The notes: generated from the sequence alone by a model not told the origin. A stretch of 64,000 bases of DNA from Photobacterium malacitanum (GCF_900185615.1 NZ_FYAK01000013.1:1-64000); one strand, 5' to 3'; numbered from the stretch's first letter, positions 44,025 to 54,141 are shown. Numbers and translations: made by a program.

Positions 44025-45257
44025 TTAAACGATAGCACCTAGTGAGACTAATAACCCTGCAATTGTTCCGCTCATTAAATTGGCCAGAATAGCAGCAATC
44101 AGTGTTCGACCACCAATTTGTGATAATTCTTTTCCTCTTGTCGGTGCCATAGCACGTAGGCCACCAATGACCAATGCTAACGAACCAATATTGGCAAACC
44201 CACACAGTGCAAATACTACAATTGCTTGCGTTTTTTCAGACAGCTGATCGGCAACTTCAATAAAACTCACGTAAGCAATAAATTCATTAACAATGATTTT
44301 CTGACCAATGAAAGAAGCAGCAAGTGGTGCTTCAGACCACGGTACACCAAGTAAGAAAGCCAGTGGTGCTAATAGGTAGCCAAGCAGTAATTGAATCGTC
44401 ACACCATCAAAACCTAGCATGGCTGCGATACCACCAATAATACCATTAACCATCGCCATTAAAGCCACGATTGCAATTAATAGTGCGGTTACACAACCGA
44501 CTTGATGTAAGCCAACCATCGCACCTTGAGTGATGGCGTCTAATAGAGTTTCTGGTTTATCTTCAGTTTGTTCAATGATTTGATCAAGATCTTGACGCGG
44601 TATTTCTGTTTCCGGGCACATAAGTTTGGCAAATAATAGTCCGGCAGGAGCTGTCATGAAACAAGCGGTCAGAATGTACTTTACGTCGATGCCAAGATTG
44701 ATGTAACCAATCATAGTACCGCCAGCCACAGAGGCCAAACCCCCCGTCATAATGGCAAACAATTCAGAGCGAGTCATGGTGGCAATAAAAGGACGTAAGG
44801 TTGTTGGTGCTTCGATTGGGCCGACAAAAATATTCGCCGTCGCTGACATCGATTCAGAATAACTGATCCCTAAAGGGCGTTTAAGTCCCTTACCTAATAA
44901 ACCCACAATTTTTTGCATGATTTTAAGGTAATACAGTACTGAAATAAGGGCTGAAATAAAGATTACGACACACAGCACATTAATTAAAAAGATAAACCCA
45001 AGTTTATATTGAGCTAAATCACCAAAAGCAAAGCTCAAGCCATCATTGGCATAGCTGATGACATTATTAACACCAGTCGCAATCCCTTGCAGTAACATTT
45101 GTCCAGCTGGGATATACATTACAAATGCGCCAAAACCGATTTGAATCATAAGTGCACCAAACACGGTTCTAAAACGAATTTTTTTACGGTTTTCTGATAA
45201 TAATACTGCAATAGCGATCAAAACAATCATGCCAATAATACTGGTGATAATGCTCAT
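44025..45257 (-). CDS. nupC: Concentrative nucleoside transporter (NupC type)
   Basis: 410 residues, CNT family inner-membrane symporter (E. coli NupC 400; the V. cholerae homologue of known structure is of the same type). About ten hydrophobic segments. Visible family motifs are SATANIFVGPIEAPTTLRPF, the nucleoside-site TMIGYINLGIDVKY region, GQKIIVNEF and FALCGFANIGSLAL. It imports nucleosides with H+ or Na+. It lies next to a Crp/Fnr-type regulator (same strand, upstream) and deoD (divergent), forming a nucleoside salvage group. The symbol could differ among paralogues. Confidence 0.88.
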   Translation of the reverse strand: MSIITSIIGMIVLIAIAVLLSENRKKIRFRTVFGALMIQIGFGAFVMYIPAGQMLLQGIATGVNNVISYANDGLSFAFGDLAQYKLGFIFLINVLCVVIFISALISVLYYLKIMQKIVGLLGKGLKRPLGISYSESMSATANIFVGPIEAPTTLRPFIATMTRSELFAIMTGGLASVAGGTMIGYINLGIDVKYILTACFMTAPAGLLFAKLMCPETEIPRQDLDQIIEQTEDKPETLLDAITQGAMVGLHQVGCVTALLIAIVALMAMVNGIIGGIAAMLGFDGVTIQLLLGYLLAPLAFLLGVPWSEAPLAASFIGQKIIVNEFIAYVSFIEVADQLSEKTQAIVVFALCGFANIGSLALVIGGLRAMAPTRGKELSQIGGRTLIAAILANLMSGTIAGLLVSLGAIV

Positions 45258-45340
45258 AACGGTAATGTCTCAATAGATTCAAAGGGGCTGTTTAGCGTCA
45301 GTGTTAACAGCGACCGATGCGTTTTATCTATTGTGGAATC

Positions 45341-45366
45341 AAAAAAAAAGGACATAAGTCCCTTTT
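45341..45366 (-). terminator. Terminator of the Crp/Fnr-type gene
   Basis: AAAAAGGAC-ATAA-GTCCCTTTTT (one bulge), with a T-run on the minus strand, between this regulator and nupC. Confidence 0.75.
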
Positions 45367-45408
45367 TACGAAAACGTTTGCGCAATGAGTCAATAAAGCA
45401 GCATTTTG

Positions 45409-46059
45409 CTAGCGCTGAATAAGATTGAGCTCCTGTACTAAGCTGTCAGCGGCTAATAGACGATAATGTTTATGTTGTTTTTCTAATGTGGCTGCAGTTA
45501 ATAAATCTTTAATCACTCGTCGTAAAGCACGCGGGGTTGCGCCGAGCTCACCAGCATGCTGTTCAATATTAAATTCAAACCAACCTTGAGCGCTTGCGTG
45601 TGATTTTTTAATTAATAATCGAATCGTGTTAAAGCGTAAACTATGCAGAATATTATCGAGGGTATGGCCAATTGATTCTTCATAACGATGAGAAATTAAT
45701 TGCAAAAAAGCTAGCCCTAACTCGGCGTTACTTAGTACCGCTTCTATAAGTTTATGACGTGGAATTTGATAACCAATACCATCGGTTAATGCCGCCACAC
45801 TGAACACGCTGGTACCTTGGTCTCGAAATATTTCCATTTCACCTAAAATACCTGAAAACCCTTGTTGAGCATTAACAATATAACGTTTGCCAACTGGACT
45901 GAGGTAAGACACTAAAAAAGCACAATCTTGCACTAAATAGAGGCTATCACTCGATTCTCCCTGAGCGATAAATATTTGGTTGGCTGTTAATTTAACCGGA
46001 CGACAGCAGGGCAATTGTAATAAACGTTGATACAGCGATAAGTGTAGTTGCTGAGGCAT
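45409..46059 (-). CDS. Crp/Fnr-family transcriptional regulator
   Basis: 216 residues: cyclic-nucleotide-binding-type beta-roll (about 20-110: IFIAQGESSDSLYLVQDCAFLV, GEMEIFRDQGTSVFSVAALTD), a dimer helix (about 115-145) and a C-terminal winged helix (about 160-200: FNIEQHAGELGATPRALRRVIKDL). I see no cysteine cluster at the N-terminus, so it is not an FNR-type iron-sulfur sensor. It is divergent from deoD (133 nt) and upstream of nupC, so control of nucleoside use is inferred. A 12-bp dyad at 46110-46121 lies in the shared promoter region. Confidence 0.83.
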   Translation of the reverse strand: MPQQLHLSLYQRLLQLPCCRPVKLTANQIFIAQGESSDSLYLVQDCAFLVSYLSPVGKRYIVNAQQGFSGILGEMEIFRDQGTSVFSVAALTDGIGYQIPRHKLIEAVLSNAELGLAFLQLISHRYEESIGHTLDNILHSLRFNTIRLLIKKSHASAQGWFEFNIEQHAGELGATPRALRRVIKDLLTAATLEKQHKHYRLLAADSLVQELNLIQR

Positions 46060-46109
46060 AAGCTAATTTCATTATAATCGAGTAAGTGACTAAGATTGAT
46101 ACTGAAGAT

Positions 46110-46121
46110 GGACAAGTGTCC
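46110..46121. promoter_or_regulatory. Small dyad between the Crp/Fnr-type gene and deoD
   Basis: GGACA-AG-TGTCC, 5-bp arms, 72 bp before the deoD start. It could be an operator; short dyads occur by chance. Confidence 0.25.
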
Positions 46122-46192
46122 TTTTCAAGCGCGGAGCTTATCTTTACAGTGCGAGTATCTCAACCTCTTTTTTATTTGGAATTGATACTTCG

Positions 46193-46903
46193 ATGGCGAC
46201 TCCACACATTAATGCTCAAGCGGGTGACTTTGCTGATACTATTTTAATGCCAGGCGATCCGCAGCGGGCTAAATATATAGCAGAAAACTTCTTAGAAAAT
46301 GCACAAGAAGTGACCAATGTTCGCGGTATGCTTGGCTTTACTGGATTCTATAAAGGTCAGCGATTATCTGTGATGGGACATGGCATGGGTGCACCCTCTG
46401 CGTCTATTTATGTTCAAGAGTTAATTACTCACTATAACGTCAAAAACTTTATTCGCATTGGTAGCTGTGGTGCTATCCATGATGATGTACAACTGATGGA
46501 TTTGATCGTTGCGATGGGAGCAAGTACGGATTCTAAAATGAACCGTACTCGACTGCGTGATCATGATTTCGCAGCATTAGCTAATTACGATATGTTGCGT
46601 ACTGCTGTTGATCTGGCAAAAGAAAAACAGTTATCAGTAAAAGTCGGTAATGTATTTTCATCTGATCTATTCTACCGCCCAGACGAAGACTTTTATCAAC
46701 AACTGGCACAATACGGTATCTATGGTGTTGAAATGGAAGTGTCAGCATTTTATACCCTTGCTGCTCAGTTTGGCGTCAAAGCATTAGCTATTTGTACCGT
46801 AACCGATCATATATTACGTCATGAAGGCCTAAATGCAGAAGATCGTGTAACGACACTAAATGACATGATTAATTTAGCGCTAGAGACAGCAATGACATTG
46901 TAA
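46193..46903 (+). CDS. deoD: Purine nucleoside phosphorylase
   Basis: 236 residues, hexameric DeoD-type PNP: phosphorolyses purine (deoxy)nucleosides. Family blocks [21 protein letters not shown] at the N-terminus, RIGSCGA, and [18 protein letters not shown] with TVTDHI are all present. It stands apart from other deo genes, next to nupC and the Crp/Fnr-type regulator. A strong terminator separates it from glnD. Confidence 0.95.
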   Translation: MATPHINAQAGDFADTILMPGDPQRAKYIAENFLENAQEVTNVRGMLGFTGFYKGQRLSVMGHGMGAPSASIYVQELITHYNVKNFIRIGSCGAIHDDVQLMDLIVAMGASTDSKMNRTRLRDHDFAALANYDMLRTAVDLAKEKQLSVKVGNVFSSDLFYRPDEDFYQQLAQYGIYGVEMEVSAFYTLAAQFGVKALAICTVTDHILRHEGLNAEDRVTTLNDMINLALETAMTL

Positions 46904-46916
46904 TCTCTAAATAAAT

Positions 46917-46946
46917 AACAACACCGTATTTAACTACGGTGTTGTT
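46917..46946. terminator. Bidirectional terminator between deoD and glnD
   Basis: AACAACACCGTA / TACGGTGTTGTT, 12-bp perfect stem with a 6-nt loop, between convergent genes. Confidence 0.9.
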
Positions 46947-46957
46947 ATGGTTGTTAT

Positions 46958-49579
46958 TTAGGCATGTTTATTAATTGTTAGGATCAGCGTTTGGCGTAAT
47001 AATTGTTGCTGCTCGGTGGTTAAACGACCACCAGTTTCATTGACAATAATAAAAAAGTCTTCTGCACGCTCGCCAATAGTGGTGATCTTTGCTGCTTGTA
47101 AACTAATATTCAGTTCTGCAAATACCGCACCTATCTTTGCCAGTAAACCGGGCATATCCAGCGCAACTAATTCCATCATTGTTTTTCGGCCAGTTTTGGT
47201 TGATAAAAACTCAACTTTGGTCGGTACATTAAAATGAAGTAGCTTACGCGGTGCACGGCGAATCTTACGTTCAGATTTCATTGCCGTTAGCGCTTTAGTA
47301 AGGTTTCTTATAATACCGACATGGCGATTTTCATTGATCGCTTTACCATTAGGATCCAGTACCATAAACGTATCAAGGGTGTAGCCATCTTTACTGTTCA
47401 TGATCTGCGCGTCATGAATACTGAGATTTTTCTTATCTAGCTCTGAGACCACAATCGCAAATAGCTTGGCTTTATCTTTACTGTAAATAAATACTTCAGT
47501 GCCACCACGGGTCGCTTTCTTACTCATCAAGATAATCGGCTTATCGCCACTGTGTTGTAGGAGTGCTTGTGCGTGCCATGCCAGCTGTTTATGGGTGTGG
47601 CGTAAGAAATAATCAGCTTTAAATCGTCGCCATAGCACTTCAATATCACGAGGGATAAAGCCTTTACTGCGTAAGATTGCTGATGCTAGTTGTTGGTTAT
47701 GACGAATACGATCGCGCATATCTGGGGTTTTTTCCAGTCCACGGCGTAATGCCTTTTGAGTTGAGTAGTAAAGCTCTGCTAGTAAAGTACGCTTCCAGCT
47801 ATTCCATAAGTCTTGATTAGTGGCACAAATATCGGCAACGGTTAAACAGACTAAATAATCTAAATGCTCTTCATCACCCACTTGTTTGGCAAATTCAGCC
47901 ACCACTTCAGGATCATAAATATCACGTCGCTGTGCAGTAACCGACATTAATAAATGTTTTTGCACTAACCATGAGACTGTTTCAGCATCCGAGTGCGACA
48001 GTCCGTGTTCGACACAAAAATCATAGGCATCGACAGCACCTAATTCGGAATGATCACCGCCGCGTCCTTTAGCGATATCATGAAATATTGCCGCTAGAAT
48101 CAAGATCTCTTTTTTGATTAAACGTGGGTAAACTTCACAACAAATAGGATGCTGCGAGTGATGTTCAGGATCGTTGAACTTATGGAGATTTTTAATCACT
48201 CGAATGCTGTGTTCATCGACGGTATATACATGAAATAAATCAAATTGCATTTGACCGACAATATGGCTCCATTGCGGCAGGTAAGCAGCAATAACGCCAT
48301 GACGATGCATCAATCGAAATGCTTTTTGAAGTGCGTTGGGTTGGCGAACCAACTCCATGAATTTTTCACGCGCGGCTGGAATTTCAATTAAAAAACGGTT
48401 TAAGCGTCGGCGAGCGGTGCGTAATTGGCGCAGAGTGGGCGCAGCAATGCCTTCGATATCAGAATTTTGAGCAATATGAAGAAACATATCGAGGATGGTT
48501 TCAGGTCGTGCTTGAAATAATGCCGGCTTAGTTGCTTCAATCAACTTACCCCGTAATTGAAAATCATCATTCAAGACAATTGGAGCTAAACGTGCATCAG
48601 GCTTAATAATGGCTTCATCAAACAGCTGTAATAGCATTTTATTGAGCTCAGCCACACGGCGTAGAATACGATAAAACGCCTTCATCATCATTTCAACGGC
48701 TTGGTTACCTTCACCATGATAATCAAGGTGTGCTGCGACTGAGGGTTGATGATCAAAGGTGAGGCGATTGTCATAGCGGCGCAGTTCAATATGGAGCGCA
48801 AATCTAATTCGCCATAACGCGTTTTGGCATTCAACTAATTCACGGTATTCAGCGTCAGTTAAAAAGCCATGATGACTCATTTCTAATAAGCTGGTGGCGC
48901 CAAAATGACGCCGTGCAACCCAGCTAAGAGTATGAATATCTCGTAAGCCACCAGGGCTAGATTTAATATCTGGCTCTAGATTATAGGTGGTGTCATGGTA
49001 GCGAGCATGGCGCACTCGCTGCTCTTCAAGTTTAGCTTGAAAAAATGTCTCACTGGGCCAAAATTGTGGCGAATTAATGGCGACAGTTAATTGGTGAAAA
49101 GTTTGTTGATTACCACATAAAAAGCGTGATTCAGTTAAATTAGTCGCAACTGTCAGATCATCTTTGCCAACCGCAATACACTCCTCGACGGTACGTACAC
49201 TTTGGCCAACCTCTAATCGTAAATCCCATAAAAGAGTAATAAGCGCGCTAACATTATTTGCCACATCTTCTTCTAATGGATGCTGGCTTAATATTAATAA
49301 ATCGACATCTGATAATGGGTGCAATTCTCCACGACCATAGCCACCAACGGCAATTAATGCCAGATCTGGTTGTTGTTCAAAACCATAAAAACGCCACAGC
49401 CGAATTAAAAGCTGATCGATAAATTGGCTGCGTTCTGTGACTAAATTAATAATGGACTTTTGCTGCTTAAATTGATGCTTTTGCTCTTCAGTAAAATGGT
49501 TAAGGGCACTGCGTAGGCTGTCGAGCGTAATGGCATCATCGAGGTAATCAGAAAGTTGCGTCGCTGAAATGTCAGTCAT
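46958..49579 (-). CDS. glnD: Bifunctional [protein-PII] uridylyltransferase/uridylyl-removing enzyme
   Basis: 873 residues (E. coli GlnD 890), the glutamine sensor that uridylylates and deuridylylates PII. Domains in order: nucleotidyltransferase with GGYGRGELHPLSDVDLLIL (about 79-97), a linker, an HD hydrolase domain (about 460-580, AAIFHDIAKGRGGDHSELG), and two ACT domains (about 690-770 and 800-870, ELVALDMPGLLAKIGAVFAELN) for glutamine binding. Key residues G-G-D-x-D and HD are present. A terminator separates it from map upstream. Confidence 0.96.
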   Translation of the reverse strand: MTDISATQLSDYLDDAITLDSLRSALNHFTEEQKHQFKQQKSIINLVTERSQFIDQLLIRLWRFYGFEQQPDLALIAVGGYGRGELHPLSDVDLLILSQHPLEEDVANNVSALITLLWDLRLEVGQSVRTVEECIAVGKDDLTVATNLTESRFLCGNQQTFHQLTVAINSPQFWPSETFFQAKLEEQRVRHARYHDTTYNLEPDIKSSPGGLRDIHTLSWVARRHFGATSLLEMSHHGFLTDAEYRELVECQNALWRIRFALHIELRRYDNRLTFDHQPSVAAHLDYHGEGNQAVEMMMKAFYRILRRVAELNKMLLQLFDEAIIKPDARLAPIVLNDDFQLRGKLIEATKPALFQARPETILDMFLHIAQNSDIEGIAAPTLRQLRTARRRLNRFLIEIPAAREKFMELVRQPNALQKAFRLMHRHGVIAAYLPQWSHIVGQMQFDLFHVYTVDEHSIRVIKNLHKFNDPEHHSQHPICCEVYPRLIKKEILILAAIFHDIAKGRGGDHSELGAVDAYDFCVEHGLSHSDAETVSWLVQKHLLMSVTAQRRDIYDPEVVAEFAKQVGDEEHLDYLVCLTVADICATNQDLWNSWKRTLLAELYYSTQKALRRGLEKTPDMRDRIRHNQQLASAILRSKGFIPRDIEVLWRRFKADYFLRHTHKQLAWHAQALLQHSGDKPIILMSKKATRGGTEVFIYSKDKAKLFAIVVSELDKKNLSIHDAQIMNSKDGYTLDTFMVLDPNGKAINENRHVGIIRNLTKALTAMKSERKIRRAPRKLLHFNVPTKVEFLSTKTGRKTMMELVALDMPGLLAKIGAVFAELNISLQAAKITTIGERAEDFFIIVNETGGRLTTEQQQLLRQTLILTINKHA

Positions 49580-49651
49580 TGCTATCCGTGCGGTAAAGTT
49601 ATCTTAGGATCACTATAACCATTTCAAGCGCTGAACTGTATCGCTAGATAT

Positions 49652-49678
49652 AAAAAAACCGACATAACAAGTCGGTTT
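49652..49678 (-). terminator. Terminator of map
   Basis: Minus strand AAACCGAC / GTCGGTTT (8 bp) followed by a T-run, 38 nt after the map stop. It uncouples map from glnD. Confidence 0.9.
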
Positions 49679-49715
49679 CTTGGATTTCCACAGTGCTGTG
49701 ATAGCAACTGCAAAA

Positions 49716-50555
49716 TTATGCGTTGTGCATTAGGCGTGGCAATGTTTCTTCTTTACGCAAGGTTAAGATTTCACAGCCATCTTTAGTCACGAGTAAAGTG
49801 TGCTCCCACTGTGCTGATTTTTTACCATCAACAGTGTACACCGTCCAACCATCTTGCTCATCTGATTCACAGCCAAACTTACCAGCATTAATCATTGGCT
49901 CAATAGTAAAGCACATGCCTTCTTTCATGACTGTGCGATCGCTATTTTTATAGTGAACCACTTGTGGTTCTTCATGGAACTCATTACCAATACCATGACC
50001 ACAGTAGTCTTTCACGATAGAAAAACGGCTGCTACCCGCTTTGATGAACTTCTGAATAGCGGTACCAAGATCACCAATTTTAGCGCCCGGTTTTACTTTT
50101 TTGATTGCCAGATAAAGGCTTTCTTGAGCAACGCGGCAAAGGCGTTTGTCTTCAAGAGATACTTCACCTACTTCAAACATCTTTGAAGTATCACCATGGT
50201 AACCGTCTTTAATCACTGTCACATCAATATTAATGATGTCGCCATCTTTTAATACTGCTGGCTTGTTATATTTACCACCCGCTTCTACAACAATTTCATC
50301 TTTAGTTGCAGGAATACCATGGCAAACAACGTGGTTAATTGAGGTACACACAGATTTAGGAAAGCCGTGGTAGTTCAACGGAGCAGGAATCGCTTGTTGA
50401 ACTTGTGTGATGTAGTCATGACAAATTTTGTCTAACTCTTCTGTGGTCACACCTGCCTTTACATGCGGTTCGATCATTTCTAATACGTCTGCTGCCAAAC
50501 GGCCAGCAACACGCATTTTTTCAATTTCTTCAGCCGTTTTGATCTTAATGCTCAT
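49716..50555 (-). CDS. map: Methionine aminopeptidase, type I
   Basis: 279 residues (E. coli 264). It removes the N-terminal Met from nascent proteins. Metal ligands are visible: Asp in NIDVTVIKDGYHGDTSKMF (two), His in DYCGHGIGNEFHEEP, Glu in FTIEPMIN and Glu in QWEHTLLVT. NHVVCHGIPATK is also conserved. The extra length lies at the C-terminus (LTLRKEETLPRLMHNA) and a loop at about residue 100. It is divergent from rpsB, as in E. coli. Confidence 0.96.
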   Translation of the reverse strand: MSIKIKTAEEIEKMRVAGRLAADVLEMIEPHVKAGVTTEELDKICHDYITQVQQAIPAPLNYHGFPKSVCTSINHVVCHGIPATKDEIVVEAGGKYNKPAVLKDGDIINIDVTVIKDGYHGDTSKMFEVGEVSLEDKRLCRVAQESLYLAIKKVKPGAKIGDLGTAIQKFIKAGSSRFSIVKDYCGHGIGNEFHEEPQVVHYKNSDRTVMKEGMCFTIEPMINAGKFGCESDEQDGWTVYTVDGKKSAQWEHTLLVTKDGCEILTLRKEETLPRLMHNA

Positions 50556-50648
50556 AAAATCGTCTCAATCTGTATGTTTCTGTGTGGTTGTTATATTACC
50601 AGCCGCAAGGGGTTAAAGGGAAGATAAGATTAGTTCTCATATCCAATT

Positions 50649-50683
50649 TTGACTGGATTTTATTGGTCGTTCTATGGTATAAA
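50649..50683 (+). promoter_or_regulatory. Promoter region of rpsB-tsf
   Basis: TATAAA at 50678 with an extended -10 TG upstream (TGGTATAAA) and a GC-rich discriminator GCGCGCC, the pattern of ribosomal promoters under stringent control. TTGACT at 50649 is too far for this -10 (23 bp) but fits TATGGT at 50673 with 18 bp. Confidence 0.55.
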
Positions 50684-50689
50684 GCGCGC

Positions 50690-50927
50690 CGTAAACAGTG
50701 ATTTTGTTTCTGTTATTCGCGAAAATTTACCCTTAGCTGGCTAAGTTAGCGTGTATTAATGGTACAACTTGATTGGATTACACATACTTTTATTTATTAT
50801 TCACACATATCGACACATCTGCCGGGGTGCTCAGTTACTTATGTTAAGTAACAATAGCGATTATGCTGTTATCGAGTCGGTTTTAAGATGGGATATGTGG
50901 ACGCCTAACCCCATAGAGGATTATTCA
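50690..50927 (+). promoter_or_regulatory. rpsB 5' leader, probable S2 autoregulatory element
   Basis: The leader is about 240 nt. It contains a hairpin GTTACTTA-TGT-TAAGTAAC (50834-50852), an adjacent AATAGCGATTATGCTGTT hairpin, and GGGGT (50824-50828) complementary to ACCCC (50908-50912) just before the ribosome binding site AGAGGA (50915-50920). In E. coli S2 represses rpsB-tsf through a conserved leader. That a similar mechanism acts here is inferred. Confidence 0.6.
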
Positions 50928-51656
50928 ATGGCAACTGTATCAATGCGCGACATGCTTCAGGCTGGTGTACACTTTGGTCACCAAACTCGTTACTGGAACC
51001 CAAAAATGAAGCCATTCATTTTCGGCGCTCGTAACCGTGTACACATCATCAACCTAGAAAAAACTGTACCAATGTTCAATGCAGCACTAGCTGAAATTGA
51101 AAAAATTGCTGCTCGTAAGGGTAAAGTTCTTTTTGTTGGTACTAAGCGCGCAGCTAGCGAATCAATCAAAGAAGCAGCAATCAGCTGTGACCAGTTCTAC
51201 GTAAACAACCGTTGGTTGGGTGGTATGTTGACTAACTGGAAAACTGTTCGTCAATCAATCAAGCGTCTTAAAGAACTTGAAGCTCAATCTATTGATGGTA
51301 CTTTCGAAAAGCTAACCAAGAAAGAAGCGCTTATGCGTACTCGTGAAATGGAAAAGCTTGAGAAATCACTAGGTGGTATTAAGAACATGGGCGGCCTACC
51401 AGACGCAATGTTCGTAATCGGCGCTGACTGTGAGCACATCGCAATCAAAGAAGCTAACAACCTAGGTATCCCAGTATTTGCTGTTGTTGATACTAACTCT
51501 GATCCAGACGGCGTTGATTTCGTTATCCCAGGTAACGATGACGCAATCCGCGCGATTCAGCTTTACACTGGTTCTGTAGCTCAAACTGTTAAAGAAGCTC
51601 GTAACCAAGATATCGCTGTTCAAGCAGAAGAAGACGGTTTCGTAGCTGAAGCTTAA
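50928..51656 (+). CDS. rpsB: Ribosomal protein S2
   Basis: 242 residues (E. coli 241). S2 of the 30S subunit; [46 protein letters not shown] and [25 protein letters not shown] are conserved. The start at 50928 is fixed by AGAGGA at 7 nt and by the family N-terminus; a longer frame reaches into the leader. Codon use is strongly biased, as expected of a highly expressed gene. Followed by tsf with an attenuating hairpin between. Confidence 0.98.
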   Translation: MATVSMRDMLQAGVHFGHQTRYWNPKMKPFIFGARNRVHIINLEKTVPMFNAALAEIEKIAARKGKVLFVGTKRAASESIKEAAISCDQFYVNNRWLGGMLTNWKTVRQSIKRLKELEAQSIDGTFEKLTKKEALMRTREMEKLEKSLGGIKNMGGLPDAMFVIGADCEHIAIKEANNLGIPVFAVVDTNSDPDGVDFVIPGNDDAIRAIQLYTGSVAQTVKEARNQDIAVQAEEDGFVAEA

Positions 51657-51714
51657 TAGCCTGCTGCTTTACATAAGCATCTTAAGTTACCTTGCGTAAA
51701 CTAAGAATGGTTAC

Positions 51715-51743
51715 CAGGGGCCGATAATGGCCCCTGATTTTTA
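51715..51743 (+). terminator. Attenuator between rpsB and tsf
   Basis: CAGGGGCC-GATAAT-GGCCCCTG (8 bp) followed by ATTTTTAC. As in E. coli, it probably lets only part of the transcripts reach tsf. Confidence 0.85.
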
Positions 51744-51773
51744 CTCAACGAATTCAAATCTGAGGATTATCAC

Positions 51774-52619
51774 ATGGCAACAGTTACAGCTGCCCTAGTT
51801 AAAGAACTGCGTGAACGTACTGGCGCAGGTATGATGGATTGTAAGAAAGCACTAGTAGAAGCTAACGCTGATATCGAGCTAGCAATCGAAAACATGCGTA
51901 AGAGCGGTGCTGCTAAGGCTGCTAAAAAAGCAGGTAACGTAGCAGCTGAAGGTACTATCATCATCAAAGATGCTGACGGTAAAGCAGCACTTGTTGAAGT
52001 AAACTGCCAGACTGACTTCGTTGCTAAAGACGGTAGCTTCCTTGCATTCGCTAACTCTGTTGCTGATGCAGCACTTGCTAGCCACGCTACAGTTGAAGAG
52101 CTTCAAGCACAATTTGAAGAAGCACGTATCGAGCTAGTAGCTAAGATCGGTGAGAACATCTCTATCCGTCGCGTAGCTTACATTGCTGGTGACAAAGTTT
52201 CTGCTTACACTCACGGTGCTCGCATCGCAGTAGTTGTTGCTGGTAACGGCGACGAAGAAACTCTTAAGCACATCGCTATGCACGTAGCTGCATCTAAGCC
52301 TGAGTACGTTAACCCATCAGACGTACCTGCTGAAGTTGTTGCTAAAGAGCGTGAAGTTCAAGTTGAAATCGCAATGAACGAAGGCAAGCCACAAGCTATC
52401 GCTGAGAAGATGGTTGAAGGCCGCATGAAGAAGTTCACTGGCGAAGTTTCTCTAACTGGTCAAGCTTTCATCATGGAACCAAAGAAAACTGTTGGTGACG
52501 TACTGAAAGAAACTGGCGCTACAGTAACTAACTTCGTACGTCTAGAAGTTGGCGAAGGTATCGAGAAAGCTCAAGAAATGAGCTTTGCTGAAGAAGTAGC
52601 AGCTGTTCAAAAAGGTTAA
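51774..52619 (+). CDS. tsf: Elongation factor Ts
   Basis: 281 residues (E. coli 283). Exchange factor for EF-Tu. The UBA-like N-terminus [23 protein letters not shown], the TDFVAKD core ([12 protein letters not shown]) and the coiled-coil C-terminal half are seen. GAGGAT precedes the ATG. Strong codon bias. It is second in the rpsB-tsf operon and a terminator follows. Confidence 0.98.
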   Translation: MATVTAALVKELRERTGAGMMDCKKALVEANADIELAIENMRKSGAAKAAKKAGNVAAEGTIIIKDADGKAALVEVNCQTDFVAKDGSFLAFANSVADAALASHATVEELQAQFEEARIELVAKIGENISIRRVAYIAGDKVSAYTHGARIAVVVAGNGDEETLKHIAMHVAASKPEYVNPSDVPAEVVAKEREVQVEIAMNEGKPQAIAEKMVEGRMKKFTGEVSLTGQAFIMEPKKTVGDVLKETGATVTNFVRLEVGEGIEKAQEMSFAEEVAAVQKG

Positions 52620-52640
52620 TCCTTTTTAATCAGAATACCA

Positions 52641-52669
52641 AAGACCGCAACCGACGTTGCGGTCTTTTT
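52641..52669 (+). terminator. Terminator after tsf
   Basis: AAGACCGCAA / TTGCGGTCTT (10 bp), 6-nt loop, then a T-run. Confidence 0.93.
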
Positions 52670-52711
52670 ACAACTCCATATCTCAAAATCAGCTTGGAAG
52701 GTAAAAAAAAC

Positions 52712-53440
52712 ATGACCACAAACCCTAAACCAACTTATCAACGTATTCTTCTAAAACTAAGTGGTGAAGCACTACAAGGTAAAGAAGGATTTGGTATTGA
52801 CGCTCAAGTTCTTGACCGTATGGCACAAGAAGTAAAAGAACTCGTTGAATTAGGTGTTCAAGTCGGCCTTGTTATCGGTGGCGGTAACCTATTCCGTGGC
52901 GCTGGTCTGGCTGAAGCGGGTATGAACCGAGTTGTGGGCGACCACATGGGTATGCTAGCAACGGTAATGAACGGCTTAGCAATGCGTGATGCGCTGCACC
53001 GTGCCTATGTGAACGCGCGTGTAATGTCTGCTATTCCTTTAAATGGCGTATGTGATAACTATAACTGGGCTGATGCGATCAGTCAGTTACGCCAAGGCCG
53101 TGTTGTTATTTTCTCTGCAGGTACAGGCAATCCGTTCTTCACAACAGATTCTGCTGCATGTCTTCGTGGTATCGAGATCGAAGCTGATGTAGTATTAAAA
53201 GCAACAAAAGTTGAAGGCGTGTTCACGGATGATCCAGTTAAAAATCCTGATGCTACGCTTTGTGAAAAGCTGAGCTACCAAGACGTACTTGAAAAAGAAC
53301 TTAAGGTAATGGATTTGGCTGCATTTACTCTTGCTCGTGACCACAACATGCCAATTCGTGTATTTAACATGAATAAGCCAGGTGCATTGCGCCGTGTTGT
53401 TATGGGTGAGCAAGAAGGTACGCTGATCACTAACGCTTAA
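52712..53440 (+). CDS. pyrH: UMP kinase
   Basis: 242 residues (E. coli 241), hexameric amino-acid-kinase-fold UMP kinase. Conserved blocks [43 protein letters not shown] and [12 protein letters not shown] are present. The start at 52712 is supported by GGAAGG at 10 nt; an in-frame TTG upstream overlaps that site and is unlikely. It is followed by frr, as in most gammaproteobacteria. Confidence 0.97.
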   Translation: MTTNPKPTYQRILLKLSGEALQGKEGFGIDAQVLDRMAQEVKELVELGVQVGLVIGGGNLFRGAGLAEAGMNRVVGDHMGMLATVMNGLAMRDALHRAYVNARVMSAIPLNGVCDNYNWADAISQLRQGRVVIFSAGTGNPFFTTDSAACLRGIEIEADVVLKATKVEGVFTDDPVKNPDATLCEKLSYQDVLEKELKVMDLAAFTLARDHNMPIRVFNMNKPGALRRVVMGEQEGTLITNA

Positions 53441-53506
53441 GCCTTGTGAATTTAATGTAGTGCTGAAATCAGCGCTATGATGACAGCATAATTTAAGGTA
53501 TTTATC

Positions 53507-54064
53507 GTGATTAACGAAATTAAACAAGATGCGCAAACGCGCATGGAAAAAAGTGTAGAAGCGCTTCGTAACCAACTAGTAAAGATCCGTACAGGTCGTG
53601 CACATCCAAGCCTACTTGATACTATCCATGTTGAGTACTACGGTGCAAACACACCGCTAAACCAAGTTGCTAACGTAGTTGCTGAAGACTCTCGTACACT
53701 TGCGATTACTGTTTTTGACCGTGAGCTTGCGCCAAAAGTTGAAAAAGCGATCATGATGTCTGATTTGGGTCTGAACCCAATGTCTGCGGGTACGGTAATT
53801 CGTGTACCATTGCCACCGCTAACAGAAGAGCGTCGTCGTGATCTAGTTAAGATTGTACGTGCAGAAGCAGAACAAAGCCGTGTAGCTGTGCGTAATATTC
53901 GTCGTGATGCTAATGCAACAGTTAAATCTTTACTAAAAGATAAAGAAATTTCTGAAGATGATGATCGTCGTGCACAAGATGAAGTTCAGAAACTAACAGA
54001 TGAAGCTATCAAGAATATTGAAGCTGTTCTTGAAGTGAAAGAAAAAGAGCTAATGGAAGTTTAA
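53507..54064 (+). CDS. frr: Ribosome recycling factor
   Basis: 185 residues, the normal length. It releases the 50S subunit with EF-G after termination. [36 protein letters not shown] and [18 protein letters not shown] are family signatures. It uses a GTG start with AAGGT upstream. A TTAAGACA/TGTCTTAA hairpin begins at the stop codon, and a strong terminator follows. Confidence 0.97.
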   Translation: MINEIKQDAQTRMEKSVEALRNQLVKIRTGRAHPSLLDTIHVEYYGANTPLNQVANVVAEDSRTLAITVFDRELAPKVEKAIMMSDLGLNPMSAGTVIRVPLPPLTEERRRDLVKIVRAEAEQSRVAVRNIRRDANATVKSLLKDKEISEDDDRRAQDEVQKLTDEAIKNIEAVLEVKEKELMEV

Positions 54065-54099
54065 GACATTATTGTCTTAATTTAGCTGACAAAGTTAAG

Positions 54100-54130
54100 G
54101 CGCTGTGCGGCAGCACGGCGCTTTTTTTTT
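54100..54130 (+). terminator. Terminator between frr and uppS
   Basis: GCGCTGTGC / GCACGGCGC (one G-U), 4-nt loop, followed by nine T. The uppS start is only 12 nt beyond the T-run, so uppS must be reached by readthrough or has a promoter inside frr. Confidence 0.9.
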
Positions 54131-54141
54131 GAGGGATAAAT

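Noticed and set aside
50769..50927. N-terminal extension of S2 by 53 codons
   Set aside because: The extension lies in the structured leader, S2 has a conserved N-terminus at the inner ATG, and the ribosome binding site is at the inner ATG.
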